Source: Stakelama marina (GTDB lineage: Bacteria > Pseudomonadota > Alphaproteobacteria > Sphingomonadales > Sphingomonadaceae). Taken from it: a DNA stretch of 64,000 bases. The notes below the pieces were generated by a model that was not told the origin of the DNA, searched no databases, and worked only from the letters and a program-made list of their open reading frames with translations. Each line of letters starts with the position of its first letter. Within the stretch, counting starts at the first letter, position 1. Positions 19,860 to 30,986 of the stretch are shown in pieces. A program made the position numbers and the translations under genes. The stretch spans positions 124,001-188,000 of the forward strand of contig NZ_JAGRQC010000003.1 of assembly GCF_018122655.1 (NCBI RefSeq), in the 5' to 3' direction.

Positions 19860-22136
19860 ATGCCCCTTTCGGCCGCCGCATCCGCCCGCGAAATCCTGAC
19901 ACGTCTTCACGACGTGATGGCATCGCGCGACCGGGCGCAATCGAAGCTGAACGCGGTCGTCAACATCATCGGCGAAGCACTCGATAGCGAGGTCTGCTCG
20001 ATCTATCTGCTGCGCGAGGGGCTGCTCGAACTGTTCGCGACGCGCGGCCTCGACCAGGAGGCGGTCCACGTTACCAAGCTGGCACCGGGCGAAGGTCTGG
20101 TCGGCACCATCGCCGCCAATGTCGAGACGCTGAACCTGGCCGAAGCCGCGGCGCATCCCGACTTCGCCTATCGCCCCGAAACGGGCGAGGACCGGTTCCA
20201 CAGCTTTGCCGGCGTTCCCATCATCCGGCGCGAACGCGCGGTCGGCGTGCTGGCGGTGCAGCATGCCGACCCGCGCCGGTACGAGGATGTCGAGATCGAG
20301 GCGCTGCAGACCGTCGCCATGGTGCTGAGCGAACTCATCGCCAATGCCGGGCTGGTCGATTCGACGAGCGATCCGTCGACCCGCCCGCAATCGACCGCGA
20401 CCGAACAGGTGTCGGGTTTCAAACTGGTCGATGGCATGGCCGCGGGCATCGCCGTCTATCACCAGCCGCGCATCCATATCGAACATACCGTCGCGGAGGA
20501 CACCGAGTCCGAGCGTCACCGCGTCTATGCCGCGTTCGACAAGATGCGCGACGGCATCGAGCGCATGTCGAGCCAGGCCGAATTCGGCGTCGGCGGCGAG
20601 CATGAAGAGGTCCTCGAAACCTACAAGATGTTCGCCTATGACGAGGGCTGGGCACGGCGCATCAACGAGGCGATCGACAGCGGCCTGACCGCCGAGGCGG
20701 CGATCGAACGCGTCCAGCAACGCACCCGGATGCGCATGCGCGAGATCGACGATCCGCTGCTGCGCGACCGGATGCACGATCTGGAAGACCTGTCCAACCG
20801 GCTGATCCGGATCGTGTCGGGCCAGCTCGGCACCGCGGCGCAACTGGGGCTGCGACAGGATTCGATCCTGATCGCGCGCAATCTGGGTCCTGCCGAGCTG
20901 CTGGAATATGACCGCCGGCGGCTGAAGGGCGTGATCCTGGAGGAAGGATCGCTGACCGCGCATGTCACCATCGTGGCGCGCGCGATGGGCCTGCCGATGA
21001 TCGGCCGGGTGCGCGATGTCCGCCGGCTGATCGCGGAAGGCGACATGCTGCTGCTCGATGCCGCAGAGGAATCGGTCATCATCCGCCCGAACGAGGCGAT
21101 GGAGGAATCGTTCGAGGCGAAGCTGCTGCTGACGCAGGAACGGCGCGCCAAGTTCGCCAAGCTGAAATCCGAGCCGCCGGTCACCAGGGACGGGCACCGC
21201 GTCACGGTGATGGTCAATGCCGGTCTGCGCGACGATGTCGCCGCGCTCGACGTGACCGGTGCCGACGGCATCGGCCTGTTCCGCACCGAGTTCCAGTTCC
21301 TCGTATCGGCGACGCTGCCGCAGCGCGAGCGCCAGCAACGGCTGTACCGCGACGTGCTCGATGCCGCGGGCGACCGGCCCGTTACCTTTCGCACCGTCGA
21401 TGTCGGCGGCGACAAGACGCTGCCCTATCTCGATCACGACGCCGATGACGAAGAAGAAAATCCCGCGATGGGCTGGCGCGCGCTGCGGCTGGGGCTGGAA
21501 CGCGACGCGCTGATGAAGGCGCAGGCGCGCGCCTTGATCGAGGCGGCGGCGGGGCGCACGCTGAACGTCATGTTCCCGATGGTTTCCGAACCCTGGGAGT
21601 TCGACGAGGCGCGCGCGATATTCGAACAGCAGCGCGAATGGATTCACTCGCGCGGGCGCAAGCTGCCGACCGAGATCCGCTACGGCGCGATGCTCGAGGT
21701 TCCGGCGCTTGCCGAGACGCTCGACATGCTGCTGCCCAAGCTGCAATTCCTGTCGATCGGCACCAACGATCTGACCCAGTTCCTGTTCGCCGCCGACCGC
21801 GCGCACCCCAAGCTTGCGATGCGCTATGACTGGCTGAGCCCGTCGATTCTGCGCTTCCTGCGCCGCGTCGCCGATCAGGCGCGCGCCGCCGACGTACCCG
21901 TCGCCGTATGCGGCGAAATGGGCGGCCGTCCGCTCGACGCGATGGCGCTGATCGGAATTGGAATCGAACGTCTGTCGATCACGCCCGCCGCGGTCGGCCC
22001 CGTCAAGGCGATGATTCGCTCGCTCGACCGGGGCAAGGTGATGGAGGCGGTTGCCGACATGCTTGCCGCACCGCAGCGCAGTCTGCGCGAGCCGCTCAAG
22101 CGCTGGGCGATCGAAAACGGCGTCGAACTCGCCTGA
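19860..22136 (+). CDS. ptsP: Phosphoenolpyruvate--protein phosphotransferase PtsP (enzyme I-Ntr)
   Basis: 758 residues. An N-terminal GAF sensor domain (about residues 20-165) is fused to the three enzyme I parts: HPr-binding region, phospho-His domain and PEP-binding barrel. The phosphorylated His is in GSLTAHVTIVARAMGLPMIG (residue 368) and the barrel Cys in VAVCGEMGG (residue 684). It starts the nitrogen-responsive phosphorelay by passing phosphate from PEP to NPr. GAF domains of this family sense glutamine or alpha-ketoglutarate. A GTG two codons upstream (19854) is an alternative start. NPr and EIIA-Ntr genes are not in the window. Confidence 0.95.
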   Translation: MPLSAAASAREILTRLHDVMASRDRAQSKLNAVVNIIGEALDSEVCSIYLLREGLLELFATRGLDQEAVHVTKLAPGEGLVGTIAANVETLNLAEAAAHPDFAYRPETGEDRFHSFAGVPIIRRERAVGVLAVQHADPRRYEDVEIEALQTVAMVLSELIANAGLVDSTSDPSTRPQSTATEQVSGFKLVDGMAAGIAVYHQPRIHIEHTVAEDTESERHRVYAAFDKMRDGIERMSSQAEFGVGGEHEEVLETYKMFAYDEGWARRINEAIDSGLTAEAAIERVQQRTRMRMREIDDPLLRDRMHDLEDLSNRLIRIVSGQLGTAAQLGLRQDSILIARNLGPAELLEYDRRRLKGVILEEGSLTAHVTIVARAMGLPMIGRVRDVRRLIAEGDMLLLDAAEESVIIRPNEAMEESFEAKLLLTQERRAKFAKLKSEPPVTRDGHRVTVMVNAGLRDDVAALDVTGADGIGLFRTEFQFLVSATLPQRERQQRLYRDVLDAAGDRPVTFRTVDVGGDKTLPYLDHDADDEEENPAMGWRALRLGLERDALMKAQARALIEAAAGRTLNVMFPMVSEPWEFDEARAIFEQQREWIHSRGRKLPTEIRYGAMLEVPALAETLDMLLPKLQFLSIGTNDLTQFLFAADRAHPKLAMRYDWLSPSILRFLRRVADQARAADVPVAVCGEMGGRPLDAMALIGIGIERLSITPAAVGPVKAMIRSLDRGKVMEAVADMLAAPQRSLREPLKRWAIENGVELA

Positions 22137-22245
22137 TCGCGGCGCAAATCCGCGGCTGCGGCGTTGACAGCGCGTCGCTGCTGTTGGACATCCAAGGGGA
22201 GCGGGGATCTCTTACCGGTCGCAACCCTCCCCGCTGGAGAGTTTG

Positions 22246-23064
22246 ATGGGCGAATCCGAAGCCGAAAACGGCGACGACCTGTTTCCCAAATCCGTCGGCG
22301 AGCGGTTGCGCGACGCCCGCGTCAAACAGGGTCTCGATATCGACGATATCGCGTCGCGGACGCGCATCCCGCGGCGCCACCTCGAAGCAATCGAGGAATC
22401 GGATTATTCGCGCCTGCCCTCGACCACCTATGCGATGGGGTTCGCCAAGGCGCATGCCCGCGTCGTCGGCCTCGACGAGGCGGCGGTGGGCCGCGACCTG
22501 CGCGCCGAACTCGACACGGGCTATGAGCGCGAAGCGCCGCACATACCCTATGACGTCAGCGACCCCGACCGCGTGCCTTCGGGCGGGATTGCCATGATCA
22601 GCGCGATCATCGCGGTGCTCGTGCTGATCGGTGCTGGCATCTGGTACGGCACCGACTGGTTCCGCGGCGACGAGGCCGAGCCGCCGGCGCAAGTCGCGCA
22701 GACGCAGACGCCGCAGCAGCAACAGCAGCCGACGGCCCCTGCCCCCACTCCGACGCCGCAGACCGGCGGGCAGGTGACGCTGACCGCGACCGGGCCGGTG
22801 TGGATCCGCGTCTATGACGCCGACAACAAGACGCTGGTGATGAAGACGCTGCAACAGGGCGAGAGCTACAATGTGCCGCAGGACGCCAACCAGCCGATGA
22901 TCAATGTCGGTCGTCCGGGCGAACTGAAGGTCACGATCAACGGCTCCGAAGTCGCGCCGCTCGGCCCGCCCGAACGCGCGATCAAGGATGTCGGGGTCAG
23001 CGCCGACGCGCTTCGCGCGCGTGGCAGCAGCGATACCCAGACTTCCGCCACGACAGGTACTTAA
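22246..23064 (+). CDS. RodZ-like helix-turn-helix membrane protein (DUF4115)
   Basis: 272 residues in the order seen in RodZ: a cytoplasmic helix-turn-helix of the XRE type (about 16-85, VGERLRDARVKQGLDIDDIASRTRIPRRHLEAIE), one membrane helix (about 118-138, ISAIIAVLVLIGAGIWYG), a Gln/Pro-rich linker, then a periplasmic DUF4115 domain (about 180-250, GPVWIRVYDADNKTLVMKTLQQGE). RodZ links MreB filaments to the wall-elongation machinery. The protein may instead be a general member of the family. The start ATG at 22246 is preceded by GGAGAG. Confidence 0.82.
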   Translation: MGESEAENGDDLFPKSVGERLRDARVKQGLDIDDIASRTRIPRRHLEAIEESDYSRLPSTTYAMGFAKAHARVVGLDEAAVGRDLRAELDTGYEREAPHIPYDVSDPDRVPSGGIAMISAIIAVLVLIGAGIWYGTDWFRGDEAEPPAQVAQTQTPQQQQQPTAPAPTPTPQTGGQVTLTATGPVWIRVYDADNKTLVMKTLQQGESYNVPQDANQPMINVGRPGELKVTINGSEVAPLGPPERAIKDVGVSADALRARGSSDTQTSATTGT

Positions 23065-23127
23065 GGCTGGCGACAGGCGATTGGTGCCATGCCGCCGACA
23101 GGTTCAACTCCACCAAGGGATGTGACA

Positions 23128-24102
23128 ATGCGTTTTCTTATTGGCGCCGCGCTGATCGCGACCGGTCTGGCCGCCGCAGGCGCCGCGCAGGCCCAGACCA
23201 CGATCGACCGCCGCGTCGACCGGCTGGAACAGGAAATGCGCGCCGTGCAGCGCAAGGTCTTTCCCGACGGCGCGGGCAAATATTTCCAGCCGCAGATCAC
23301 GCCGCAACAGCAACCCCAGACGCAGCCCGGCTCCCCCGCGGCGGGCCCGCTCGTCAATCTCGAATCGCGCGTGACCGCGCTCGAATCGCAGATTTCCACG
23401 CTGACGGGCCAGGTCGAACAGTCGCAGTACAAGGTGCGCCAGCTCGAGGACGCGTTCAACGCGTACAAGAAGGCGACCGATGCGAAGCTGGCTGCGTTGC
23501 AGGGCGGCGGTCCAGCCGCTGGCGGCGGCACTGCTGCTGGCGGCGGCACGGCCGCAGGCGATGACGACTATACGCCGCCGCCCGGCGTGCACGGCAACGG
23601 CGTATTGAAGGCGCCCGACGGCGAACAGGGCGACAAGGCTGCGACCGCGCATCCCACGGCGAGCAACGCGCGCGCGCAACGCGTCGCTGCGGTCGAACGG
23701 CCCGACACCGGCGATCCTGCGGAGGATGCCTATATCTACGGCTATCGCCTGTGGGATGCGAAACTGTATCCCGAAGCGGAAAAGCAACTGAAATCGGTGG
23801 TCGCCAAATATCCCGACAGCCGCCGGGCGAGCTTTGCGCAGAACCTGCTCGGCCGCGCCTATCTCGACGAAGGCAAGCCGTCGCTCGCCTCGATCGCCTT
23901 TTACGACAATTACAAGAAGATGCCCAATGGCGAACGCGCGCCCGACAGCCTGTTCTATCTCGCCAAGGCGCTGATCCAGCTCAAGAAGCCGTCGGACGCC
24001 TGCCAGGTCTATGACGAGCTGACCGATGTCTATGGAAACAAGATCTCGGCTTCGATGAAGGCGGGGATCGCCGAGGGCCGTGACACCGCCAACTGCAAAT
24101 GA
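23128..24102 (+). CDS. ybgF: Tol-Pal system protein YbgF/CpoB
   Basis: 324 residues, periplasmic. A signal peptide (FLIGAALIATGLAAAGAAQAQ) leads to an N-terminal trimerising coiled coil (RRVDRLEQEMRAVQRKV), a second coiled segment (ESRVTALESQISTLTGQVEQ), a Gly/Ala-rich linker, and three to four TPR-like repeats at the C-terminus beginning at about residue 200 (AEDAYIYGYRLWDAKLYPEAEKQLKSVV). CpoB coordinates PBP1B with Tol-Pal during division. The order ybgF-tilS-ftsH is typical of Alphaproteobacteria, but tolQRAB-pal are not upstream here. The stop lies inside the tilS start region. Confidence 0.93.
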   Translation: MRFLIGAALIATGLAAAGAAQAQTTIDRRVDRLEQEMRAVQRKVFPDGAGKYFQPQITPQQQPQTQPGSPAAGPLVNLESRVTALESQISTLTGQVEQSQYKVRQLEDAFNAYKKATDAKLAALQGGGPAAGGGTAAGGGTAAGDDDYTPPPGVHGNGVLKAPDGEQGDKAATAHPTASNARAQRVAAVERPDTGDPAEDAYIYGYRLWDAKLYPEAEKQLKSVVAKYPDSRRASFAQNLLGRAYLDEGKPSLASIAFYDNYKKMPNGERAPDSLFYLAKALIQLKKPSDACQVYDELTDVYGNKISASMKAGIAEGRDTANCK

Positions 24103-25087
24103 TCGGCGCGCGCCGGATCGGGCGCAAGTCGAACGATTCGGCGAGGACTGCGCGCGGCTGACGGAAATGTCTCCGGCACCCGGGGCGCCGCTTGCGCTCG
24201 CAGTGTCGGGCGGGCCCGACAGCATGGCGATGCTCGCGCTTGGCGCCGCGGCGTTTCCGGGATCGGTAATTGCCGCCACGGTCGATCACGGGCTGAGGCG
24301 CGAATCGGCCAGCGAGGCCGCGATGGTCGCGTCCGCCTGCGCCGAACGCGGCATCGAGCACGCGACGCTGTCTGTGGCAGGCGGGCCCGGGGGCGACAAT
24401 CTCCACGCCTGGGCGCGCGCCGAACGCTATCGGCTGCTCGAAAGCTGGGCGGCGGAGCACGGTGCGGTGGCGGTCGCAACCGCGCACCATGCCGACGACC
24501 AGGCCGAAACCTTTCTGATGCGCGCGGGCCGAGCGGCGGGCCTGTCGGGGCTGGCGGGGGTGCGCGGCGTCCATGCCGAGCCGGGGCGCGTGCGCATCAT
24601 CCGCCCGCTGCTCCGCTGGCGGCGCAGTGAATTGCGGTCGGCGGCGCAGGCCGCACAGCTTCCCTTCGTCGATGATCCGAGCAATGCCGATCCGCGCTTC
24701 GACCGGGCGAGGCTGCGTACATGGCTGGCGGGTGCGCCGTGGTTCGATGCGGGCGCGGTGGCAAGGTCGGCCGAATATCTGGCCGAGGCGGAGGCCGACT
24801 TGCTGGCGGTCGCGGACTGGGTCTGGCGCGAACGCGCTCACGACGAAGCCGGATGCGATGTTTCCGGATTGCCGCGCGGCGTCCGCCGGATCATCGCGCG
24901 CAAGGGAATCGAACAGACGCGCGCCGACTGGGGCATCGAGTCGCCCGCATTTTCGGCGGCCAGCAATGTCGAGGCGCTGCTCGATGCGCTCGAAAACCAC
25001 AAGCCGGCAACGCAGGCCGGGGTGCTGGTGACGCCGTCTGGCGGCCGCTGGACCTTTGCCAAGGCCCCACCGCGTCGATCACACTGA
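24080..25087 (+). CDS. tilS: tRNA(Ile)-lysidine synthase
   Basis: 335 residues. The PP-loop ATPase motif SGGPDS (residues 44-49) and the downstream [13 protein letters not shown] and [11 protein letters not shown] motifs define TilS. TilS converts C34 of tRNA-Ile2 to lysidine, so that the CAU anticodon reads AUA and accepts isoleucine. The C-terminal substrate-binding domain is short, as in other Alphaproteobacteria. The GTG start at 24080 lies inside ybgF, an overlap of 23 bases, which suggests translational coupling. Starting at the internal ATG at 24167 would still keep the PP-loop but would cut the N-terminal helix. Confidence 0.93.
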   Translation: MTPPTANDRRAPDRAQVERFGEDCARLTEMSPAPGAPLALAVSGGPDSMAMLALGAAAFPGSVIAATVDHGLRRESASEAAMVASACAERGIEHATLSVAGGPGGDNLHAWARAERYRLLESWAAEHGAVAVATAHHADDQAETFLMRAGRAAGLSGLAGVRGVHAEPGRVRIIRPLLRWRRSELRSAAQAAQLPFVDDPSNADPRFDRARLRTWLAGAPWFDAGAVARSAEYLAEAEADLLAVADWVWRERAHDEAGCDVSGLPRGVRRIIARKGIEQTRADWGIESPAFSAASNVEALLDALENHKPATQAGVLVTPSGGRWTFAKAPPRRSH

Positions 25088-25101
25088 TCGGCGTTGTTCC
25101 G

Positions 25102-25136
25102 TTGCCATTAACCTGTGATCTCCTATCTAGTAGGAG
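25102..25136 (+). promoter_or_regulatory. Possible ftsH promoter with overlapping small hairpin
   Basis: TTGCCA (25102-25107) and TATCTA (25124-25129) are 16 bases apart, a fair -35/-10 match in the tilS-ftsH gap. The -10 box sits within an inverted repeat, CTCCTA-tctag-TAGGAG (25120-25136), which could instead be a leader hairpin. Nothing here matches the heat-shock sigma-32 consensus well. Confidence 0.35.
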
Positions 25137-25155
25137 AGGAAAGGTATCTACACGC

Positions 25156-27123
<1,968 letters not shown>

Positions 27124-27150
27124 GCCGGTACAAAGGACAAGAACACAGAC

Positions 27151-27182
27151 CCTCCCGCGGTTCGCTGCGGGAGGTTTTTTTT
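27151..27182 (+). terminator. Intrinsic terminator of ftsH
   Basis: Arms CCTCCCGC (27151-27158) and GCGGGAGG (27167-27174) close over an 8-base loop and are followed directly by eight T. This is the best textbook terminator in the window and ends the ptsP/rodZ-ybgF-tilS-ftsH stretch. Confidence 0.95.
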
Positions 27183-27308
27183 GTATCGTTTCTCCGGGCG
27201 GAACCGAAAACTGCCGGGCGGCTGCGCGCGAGCCTGTCCGCCCGTGCATTCCGGCGCTTGCGCTCCACGAGATTCGTGTAAGCAAGGATTTCAACTCGGG
27301 AGACGATC

Positions 27309-28316
27309 ATGGCGCGGTTCGGCTTGCTTGCTCTGCTTATCATAGCCGCAGGAAGCACTGGCGCGGCGCATGGCCAAAGCCGACAATCCGACACTTTGCC
27401 GCCAAGGAAAGAGGTTCCGAAGATAGAGCATCCGGGGGTCTGGCAGCCGCCCGCAGGCGCGACGCAGATTCCGCTTTGGCCCGCAAATGTCGCGCTCAAG
27501 AAACCCGATACCGGCGATCATCCCGAAGCAACCGGCAATGGATCACCGCTTGTCGGGGGCCGCAAATGGCATTGGGCGAGTTACATTACCCGGCCAACGA
27601 TGACGATCTACCGCCCCGAGGGCCCGAATACGGGCGCCGCGATGATGGTCCTGCCGGGCGGTGGATTCTACGCGGTCGCGATGGACCTGGAAGGCACCGA
27701 GATCTGCGACTGGGTGACGCGGCTCGGCATCACCTGTGTCGTCCTGAAATACCGGACGCCGCAGGTCTGGCCGAAGGAAAATGGTCGGGCCAAACGGCCG
27801 AAAGTGCTGCTGGGACTGGAAGATGCCCAGCGCGCCATGGGATTGTTGCGGCAACGCGCTTCGACCTACGGCATAGACCCGGACAAGATCGGCGTGATCG
27901 GCTTTTCCGCGGGCGCATATCTCGTCGCGAACATGAGCAATACGACCCAGCGAACCTATCCGGTCGCCGATGCCGCCGACCGTCAGTCACCGCGGCCCGA
28001 CTTTGCGATCATGGCCTATACCGCCCGGCTGTGGGACCCGGACAAGGGCAGGAACAACCTGGAACTAGCGCCGTGGGCGCAGATCAGCGCGAACGCTCCG
28101 CCGACGCTCATCATACAGGCGATGAACGACCCCACCGACAATGTTCGTCACGCGATGGCCTATGCGCTGGCGCTGAACGATGCCGGCGTACCGGTCGATA
28201 TGCGCCTATACGCCAGGGGCGGCCACGCGTTCGGCATGCGCCCGACCAAGGATCCCGTCACCACCGAATGGCCGGCAGAGGTCAAGCAGTGGCTGCACGA
28301 TATCGGCATGTTGTGA
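27309..28316 (+). CDS. Exported alpha/beta hydrolase (acetylxylan esterase/BD-FAE-like)
   Basis: 335 residues with a Sec signal peptide (LLALLIIAAGSTGAAHGQ). The alpha/beta hydrolase fold shows an oxyanion-loop LPGGGF, the nucleophile elbow GFSAGAY, an acid in NDPTDN and the catalytic His in RGGHAFG. The spacing WHWASYITRPTMTIYRPE near the N-terminus is seen in secreted polysaccharide esterases with a rhamnogalacturonan or xylan deacetylase role. The exact substrate is uncertain. The ATG at 27309 is preceded by CGGGAG. It stands alone after the ftsH terminator and converges on the DUF3667 gene. Confidence 0.85.
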   Translation: MARFGLLALLIIAAGSTGAAHGQSRQSDTLPPRKEVPKIEHPGVWQPPAGATQIPLWPANVALKKPDTGDHPEATGNGSPLVGGRKWHWASYITRPTMTIYRPEGPNTGAAMMVLPGGGFYAVAMDLEGTEICDWVTRLGITCVVLKYRTPQVWPKENGRAKRPKVLLGLEDAQRAMGLLRQRASTYGIDPDKIGVIGFSAGAYLVANMSNTTQRTYPVADAADRQSPRPDFAIMAYTARLWDPDKGRNNLELAPWAQISANAPPTLIIQAMNDPTDNVRHAMAYALALNDAGVPVDMRLYARGGHAFGMRPTKDPVTTEWPAEVKQWLHDIGML

Positions 28317-28357
28317 GGCCGCATAAGCAGGCCGACATGGCCAGAGAACGCCGGATT

Positions 28358-29416
28358 CTAGCCCAGCATCCCCAGCATCAGCAGCGCGACAAAGAAGATC
28401 GTGCCGATGAGGATCATGTAGAATAGCAGCATCAGCTCGCGCCACAGCGCGGAGAACCGGCTTAGCCTGTACGCTTCCTTCAGCTGGCGGTGGATATGCC
28501 AGAGCGGGATGGTGACACCGACGATCGACAGCGCGGTCATGCCGACGCCGAATGCGCCGGCGATGGTCAGCGCGATGAACAGGAGCGACATGAACGCGAT
28601 CGAATAGGTCACGAAGACCGCATGGTCGTACATGTGGATGCCGCGCTTCCAGAAGAACAGCGACCACATGAAGGGCAGCGATATCGGGATGAGCAACCAC
28701 GAGAATTTATAGCCGCTCGATTGCAGCTTGTAGAGCATCAGCCCCGGGTTCTTGCGCCATTTCTCGATGCCGTGATCGAGCCGGTCCCAGCCGCTATTTA
28801 TATTCGCCTCGCCCTCTTTCAGGTCGATGACCGACGGGACATGCTTCAGGCTTTCGAGATCACCGTCGATCTTTGCGATGCGCGCGTCGATCCGGGTGCG
28901 TTCGGGGTCGCCGGGATTCAGCGCGTTGCGCTGTTCGACAAGGTCGGCGCGTGCCTTTTCGGTGCGCTTGGTGACCTGCTCCATGCCGTCGCGGACCTGG
29001 ACGACATTGCCGACTTCTGCCGGCGGCGACAGGCCGATGATCGAGAACACCGCGAACATCGTGAAGATCGAGAACAGGAACAGCGCCATCGGTGTGACGA
29101 AGCGTGCGCGCTCCCCCGCGATATAGCGGCGCGTCAGGACGCCGGGGTGCCAGGCGAGCATTGGAAGCGTGCGCCAGAGCTTGCCCTCGAAATGAAGCAC
29201 CCCATGTAGGAGTTCATGGCCGATCGCCCCGATCGACCGATGAACATGGGCATCCTGCCCGCAGCGATGACAATGTGGACCCACAAGCGCGGTTCCGCAG
29301 TTTAGGCATAGACCGCCATCGCCGTCGCCGGCATGTTCGCCCCGTGACGGTTCGATCGCGCGCCCGATCAGCGCGCCGGTGGCGATGTCGCCCGCTGCTT
29401 CCAGACCCCCTGTCAT
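28358..29416 (-). CDS. DUF3667 zinc-ribbon membrane protein
   Basis: 352 residues. A four-cysteine zinc ribbon (CLNCGTALVGPHCHRCGQ, about residues 37-54) precedes a conserved segment HELLHGVLHFEGKLWRTLPMLAWHPGVLTRRYIAGERARF, typical of DUF3667. Four to five membrane helices lie in the C-terminal half and a charged coiled-coil segment (about 130-200) interrupts them. Function unknown. Family members are widespread in Sphingomonadales and Bacteroidetes. ATG 29416 is used. A GTG six codons upstream is possible. It is divergent from proA, 75 bases apart. Confidence 0.85.
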   Translation of the reverse strand: MTGGLEAAGDIATGALIGRAIEPSRGEHAGDGDGGLCLNCGTALVGPHCHRCGQDAHVHRSIGAIGHELLHGVLHFEGKLWRTLPMLAWHPGVLTRRYIAGERARFVTPMALFLFSIFTMFAVFSIIGLSPPAEVGNVVQVRDGMEQVTKRTEKARADLVEQRNALNPGDPERTRIDARIAKIDGDLESLKHVPSVIDLKEGEANINSGWDRLDHGIEKWRKNPGLMLYKLQSSGYKFSWLLIPISLPFMWSLFFWKRGIHMYDHAVFVTYSIAFMSLLFIALTIAGAFGVGMTALSIVGVTIPLWHIHRQLKEAYRLSRFSALWRELMLLFYMILIGTIFFVALLMLGMLG

Positions 29417-29491
29417 GGGGCGAAGTCGTAGCACAGTTTCCGCGCGCCGCCAGCGCGCACGTCAGACGAGAAGAAAAGCCCGGAGGATTTG

Positions 29492-30775
29492 ATGAACGCC
29501 ACCGTCACCCCGATCACAGAGAACCAGGACCCCAAGGCGCTGGTCACCGACATGGGCAAGCGCGCCCGCAGCGTCGCGCGCACGCTCGCCGCGATGTCGA
29601 GTGCGGAAAAGGCCGCTGCGCTGAAAAAGGCCGCCACCGAAATCCGTACCTCTGCCGCGGATATCAAGGCCGCCAATGCCGAGGACATGAAGCGCGCCGA
29701 GGAAAAGGGCCTGTCGGGCGCGATGCTCGACCGGTTGAAGCTCGACGACGACCGGATCGAAGGAATGGCCGCTGGCGTCGAAGCCGTGGCTAACCTCAAC
29801 GATCCCGTCGGTTCGATCATTTCCGAGAGCGAGCGCCCCAACGGCATGAAGCTGCGCCGTGTGCGCGTGCCGATCGGCGTGATCGGCATCATCTATGAGA
29901 GCCGCCCCAACGTCACCGCCGATGCCGGCGCGCTGTGCGTGATGTCGGGCAATGCCGCGATCCTGCGCGGCGGATCGGAAGCGATCGAATCGAACCGCGC
30001 GGTGCATAAGGCACTCGCGCGCGGGCTGGAAGCAGGCGGCGTGCCGGGCGATGCCGTGCAGCTTGTCCCCACCACCGACCGCGCCGCCGTGGGTGCGATG
30101 CTGACCGCGGCGGGGCTCATCGACCTGATCGTGCCGCGCGGCGGCAAGAGCCTGGTCGCGCGCGTGCAGGACGAGGCCAAGGTCGCGGTGCTCGCGCATC
30201 TCGACGGCATCAACCACACCTATATCGACAAGGCTGCCGACCCCGATATGGCGCGCGAGATCGCGGTCAACGCCAAGATGCGCCGCACCGGCATCTGCGG
30301 CGCGATGGAAACGCTGCTGATCGACCGCGCATTCGCCGATCCCAAGCCGATCATCGCCGCGCTCGCCGAAGCGGGCTGCGAAGTACGCGGCGACGCCGAA
30401 GCGCAGAAGGCCGGCGCCAACGTCGTCGCCGCCAATGACGAGGACTGGGACACCGAATATCTGGAGCCGATCGTCGCGGTGAAGTTCGTCGATGGCGTCG
30501 ACGGCGCGATGGCGCATATCGCCGAACATTCGTCGGGCCATACCGACGCCATCGTCACCGGTGACGAGGCGACCGCGCAGAAATTCCTGAACGGCGTAGA
30601 TTCGGCCATCGTGATGTGGAACGCGTCGAGCCAGTTCGCCGATGGCGGCGAATTCGGGCTGGGCGCCGAAATCGGCATTTCGACCGGTCGGCTGCACGCG
30701 CGCGGCCCGGTCGCGCTCGAAGGGCTGACGACGTATAAATGGGTGGTGCTCGGCACCGGTCAGACGCGTCCCTGA
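29492..30775 (+). CDS. proA: Glutamate-5-semialdehyde dehydrogenase (gamma-glutamyl phosphate reductase)
   Basis: 427 residues. This aldehyde-dehydrogenase-fold enzyme reduces gamma-glutamyl phosphate with NADPH to glutamate 5-semialdehyde, the second step of proline synthesis. Family signatures are IGVIGIIYESRPNVTADAGALC and the catalytic Cys269 in RRTGICGAMETLLID. The motif NGVDSAIVMWNASSQFADGGEFGLGAEIGIST is also diagnostic. ATG 29492 follows GGAGG at 7 bases. In many Alphaproteobacteria proA sits in proB-proA-nadD. Here proB is absent and an aldo/keto reductase lies between proA and nadD. Confidence 0.97.
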   Translation: MNATVTPITENQDPKALVTDMGKRARSVARTLAAMSSAEKAAALKKAATEIRTSAADIKAANAEDMKRAEEKGLSGAMLDRLKLDDDRIEGMAAGVEAVANLNDPVGSIISESERPNGMKLRRVRVPIGVIGIIYESRPNVTADAGALCVMSGNAAILRGGSEAIESNRAVHKALARGLEAGGVPGDAVQLVPTTDRAAVGAMLTAAGLIDLIVPRGGKSLVARVQDEAKVAVLAHLDGINHTYIDKAADPDMAREIAVNAKMRRTGICGAMETLLIDRAFADPKPIIAALAEAGCEVRGDAEAQKAGANVVAANDEDWDTEYLEPIVAVKFVDGVDGAMAHIAEHSSGHTDAIVTGDEATAQKFLNGVDSAIVMWNASSQFADGGEFGLGAEIGISTGRLHARGPVALEGLTTYKWVVLGTGQTRP

Positions 30776-30817
30776 CGCGCGCTGATCGAAATTTTCCAAC
30801 AATAGCAACCATTGCCG

Positions 30818-30849
30818 GACGGCCGGGGGACCACCATCTCCCGGCCGTC
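30818..30849 (+). terminator. Possible proA terminator hairpin
   Basis: GACGGCCGGG (30818-30827) pairs perfectly with CCCGGCCGTC (30840-30849) across a 12-base loop, 42 bases after the proA stop. No T tract follows, so it could be factor-dependent or only stabilising. The rest of the 211-base gap up to 30986 shows no gene. Confidence 0.5.
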
Positions 30850-30986
30850 GACATTTCCGATCGCCTCGCGCTCCACTCCGATCCCGGCCACGGGCCTTCG
30901 GACCGCGCAGCGCCGTGACCGCCCCGCCGACATGCCCTGCGAGCGCCGTTCGCGCGCCCGCGCCCACCGATCAACGGAGTTCTTCC

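Noticed and set aside
22200..22235. Terminator before the RodZ-like gene
   Set aside because: AGCGGGG and CCCCGCT can pair, but the loop is 22 bases and no T tract follows.
24721..25155. Long N-terminal extension of FtsH
   Set aside because: The frame is open upstream through tilS, but the conserved start [10 protein letters not shown] with a ribosome-binding site is at 25156.
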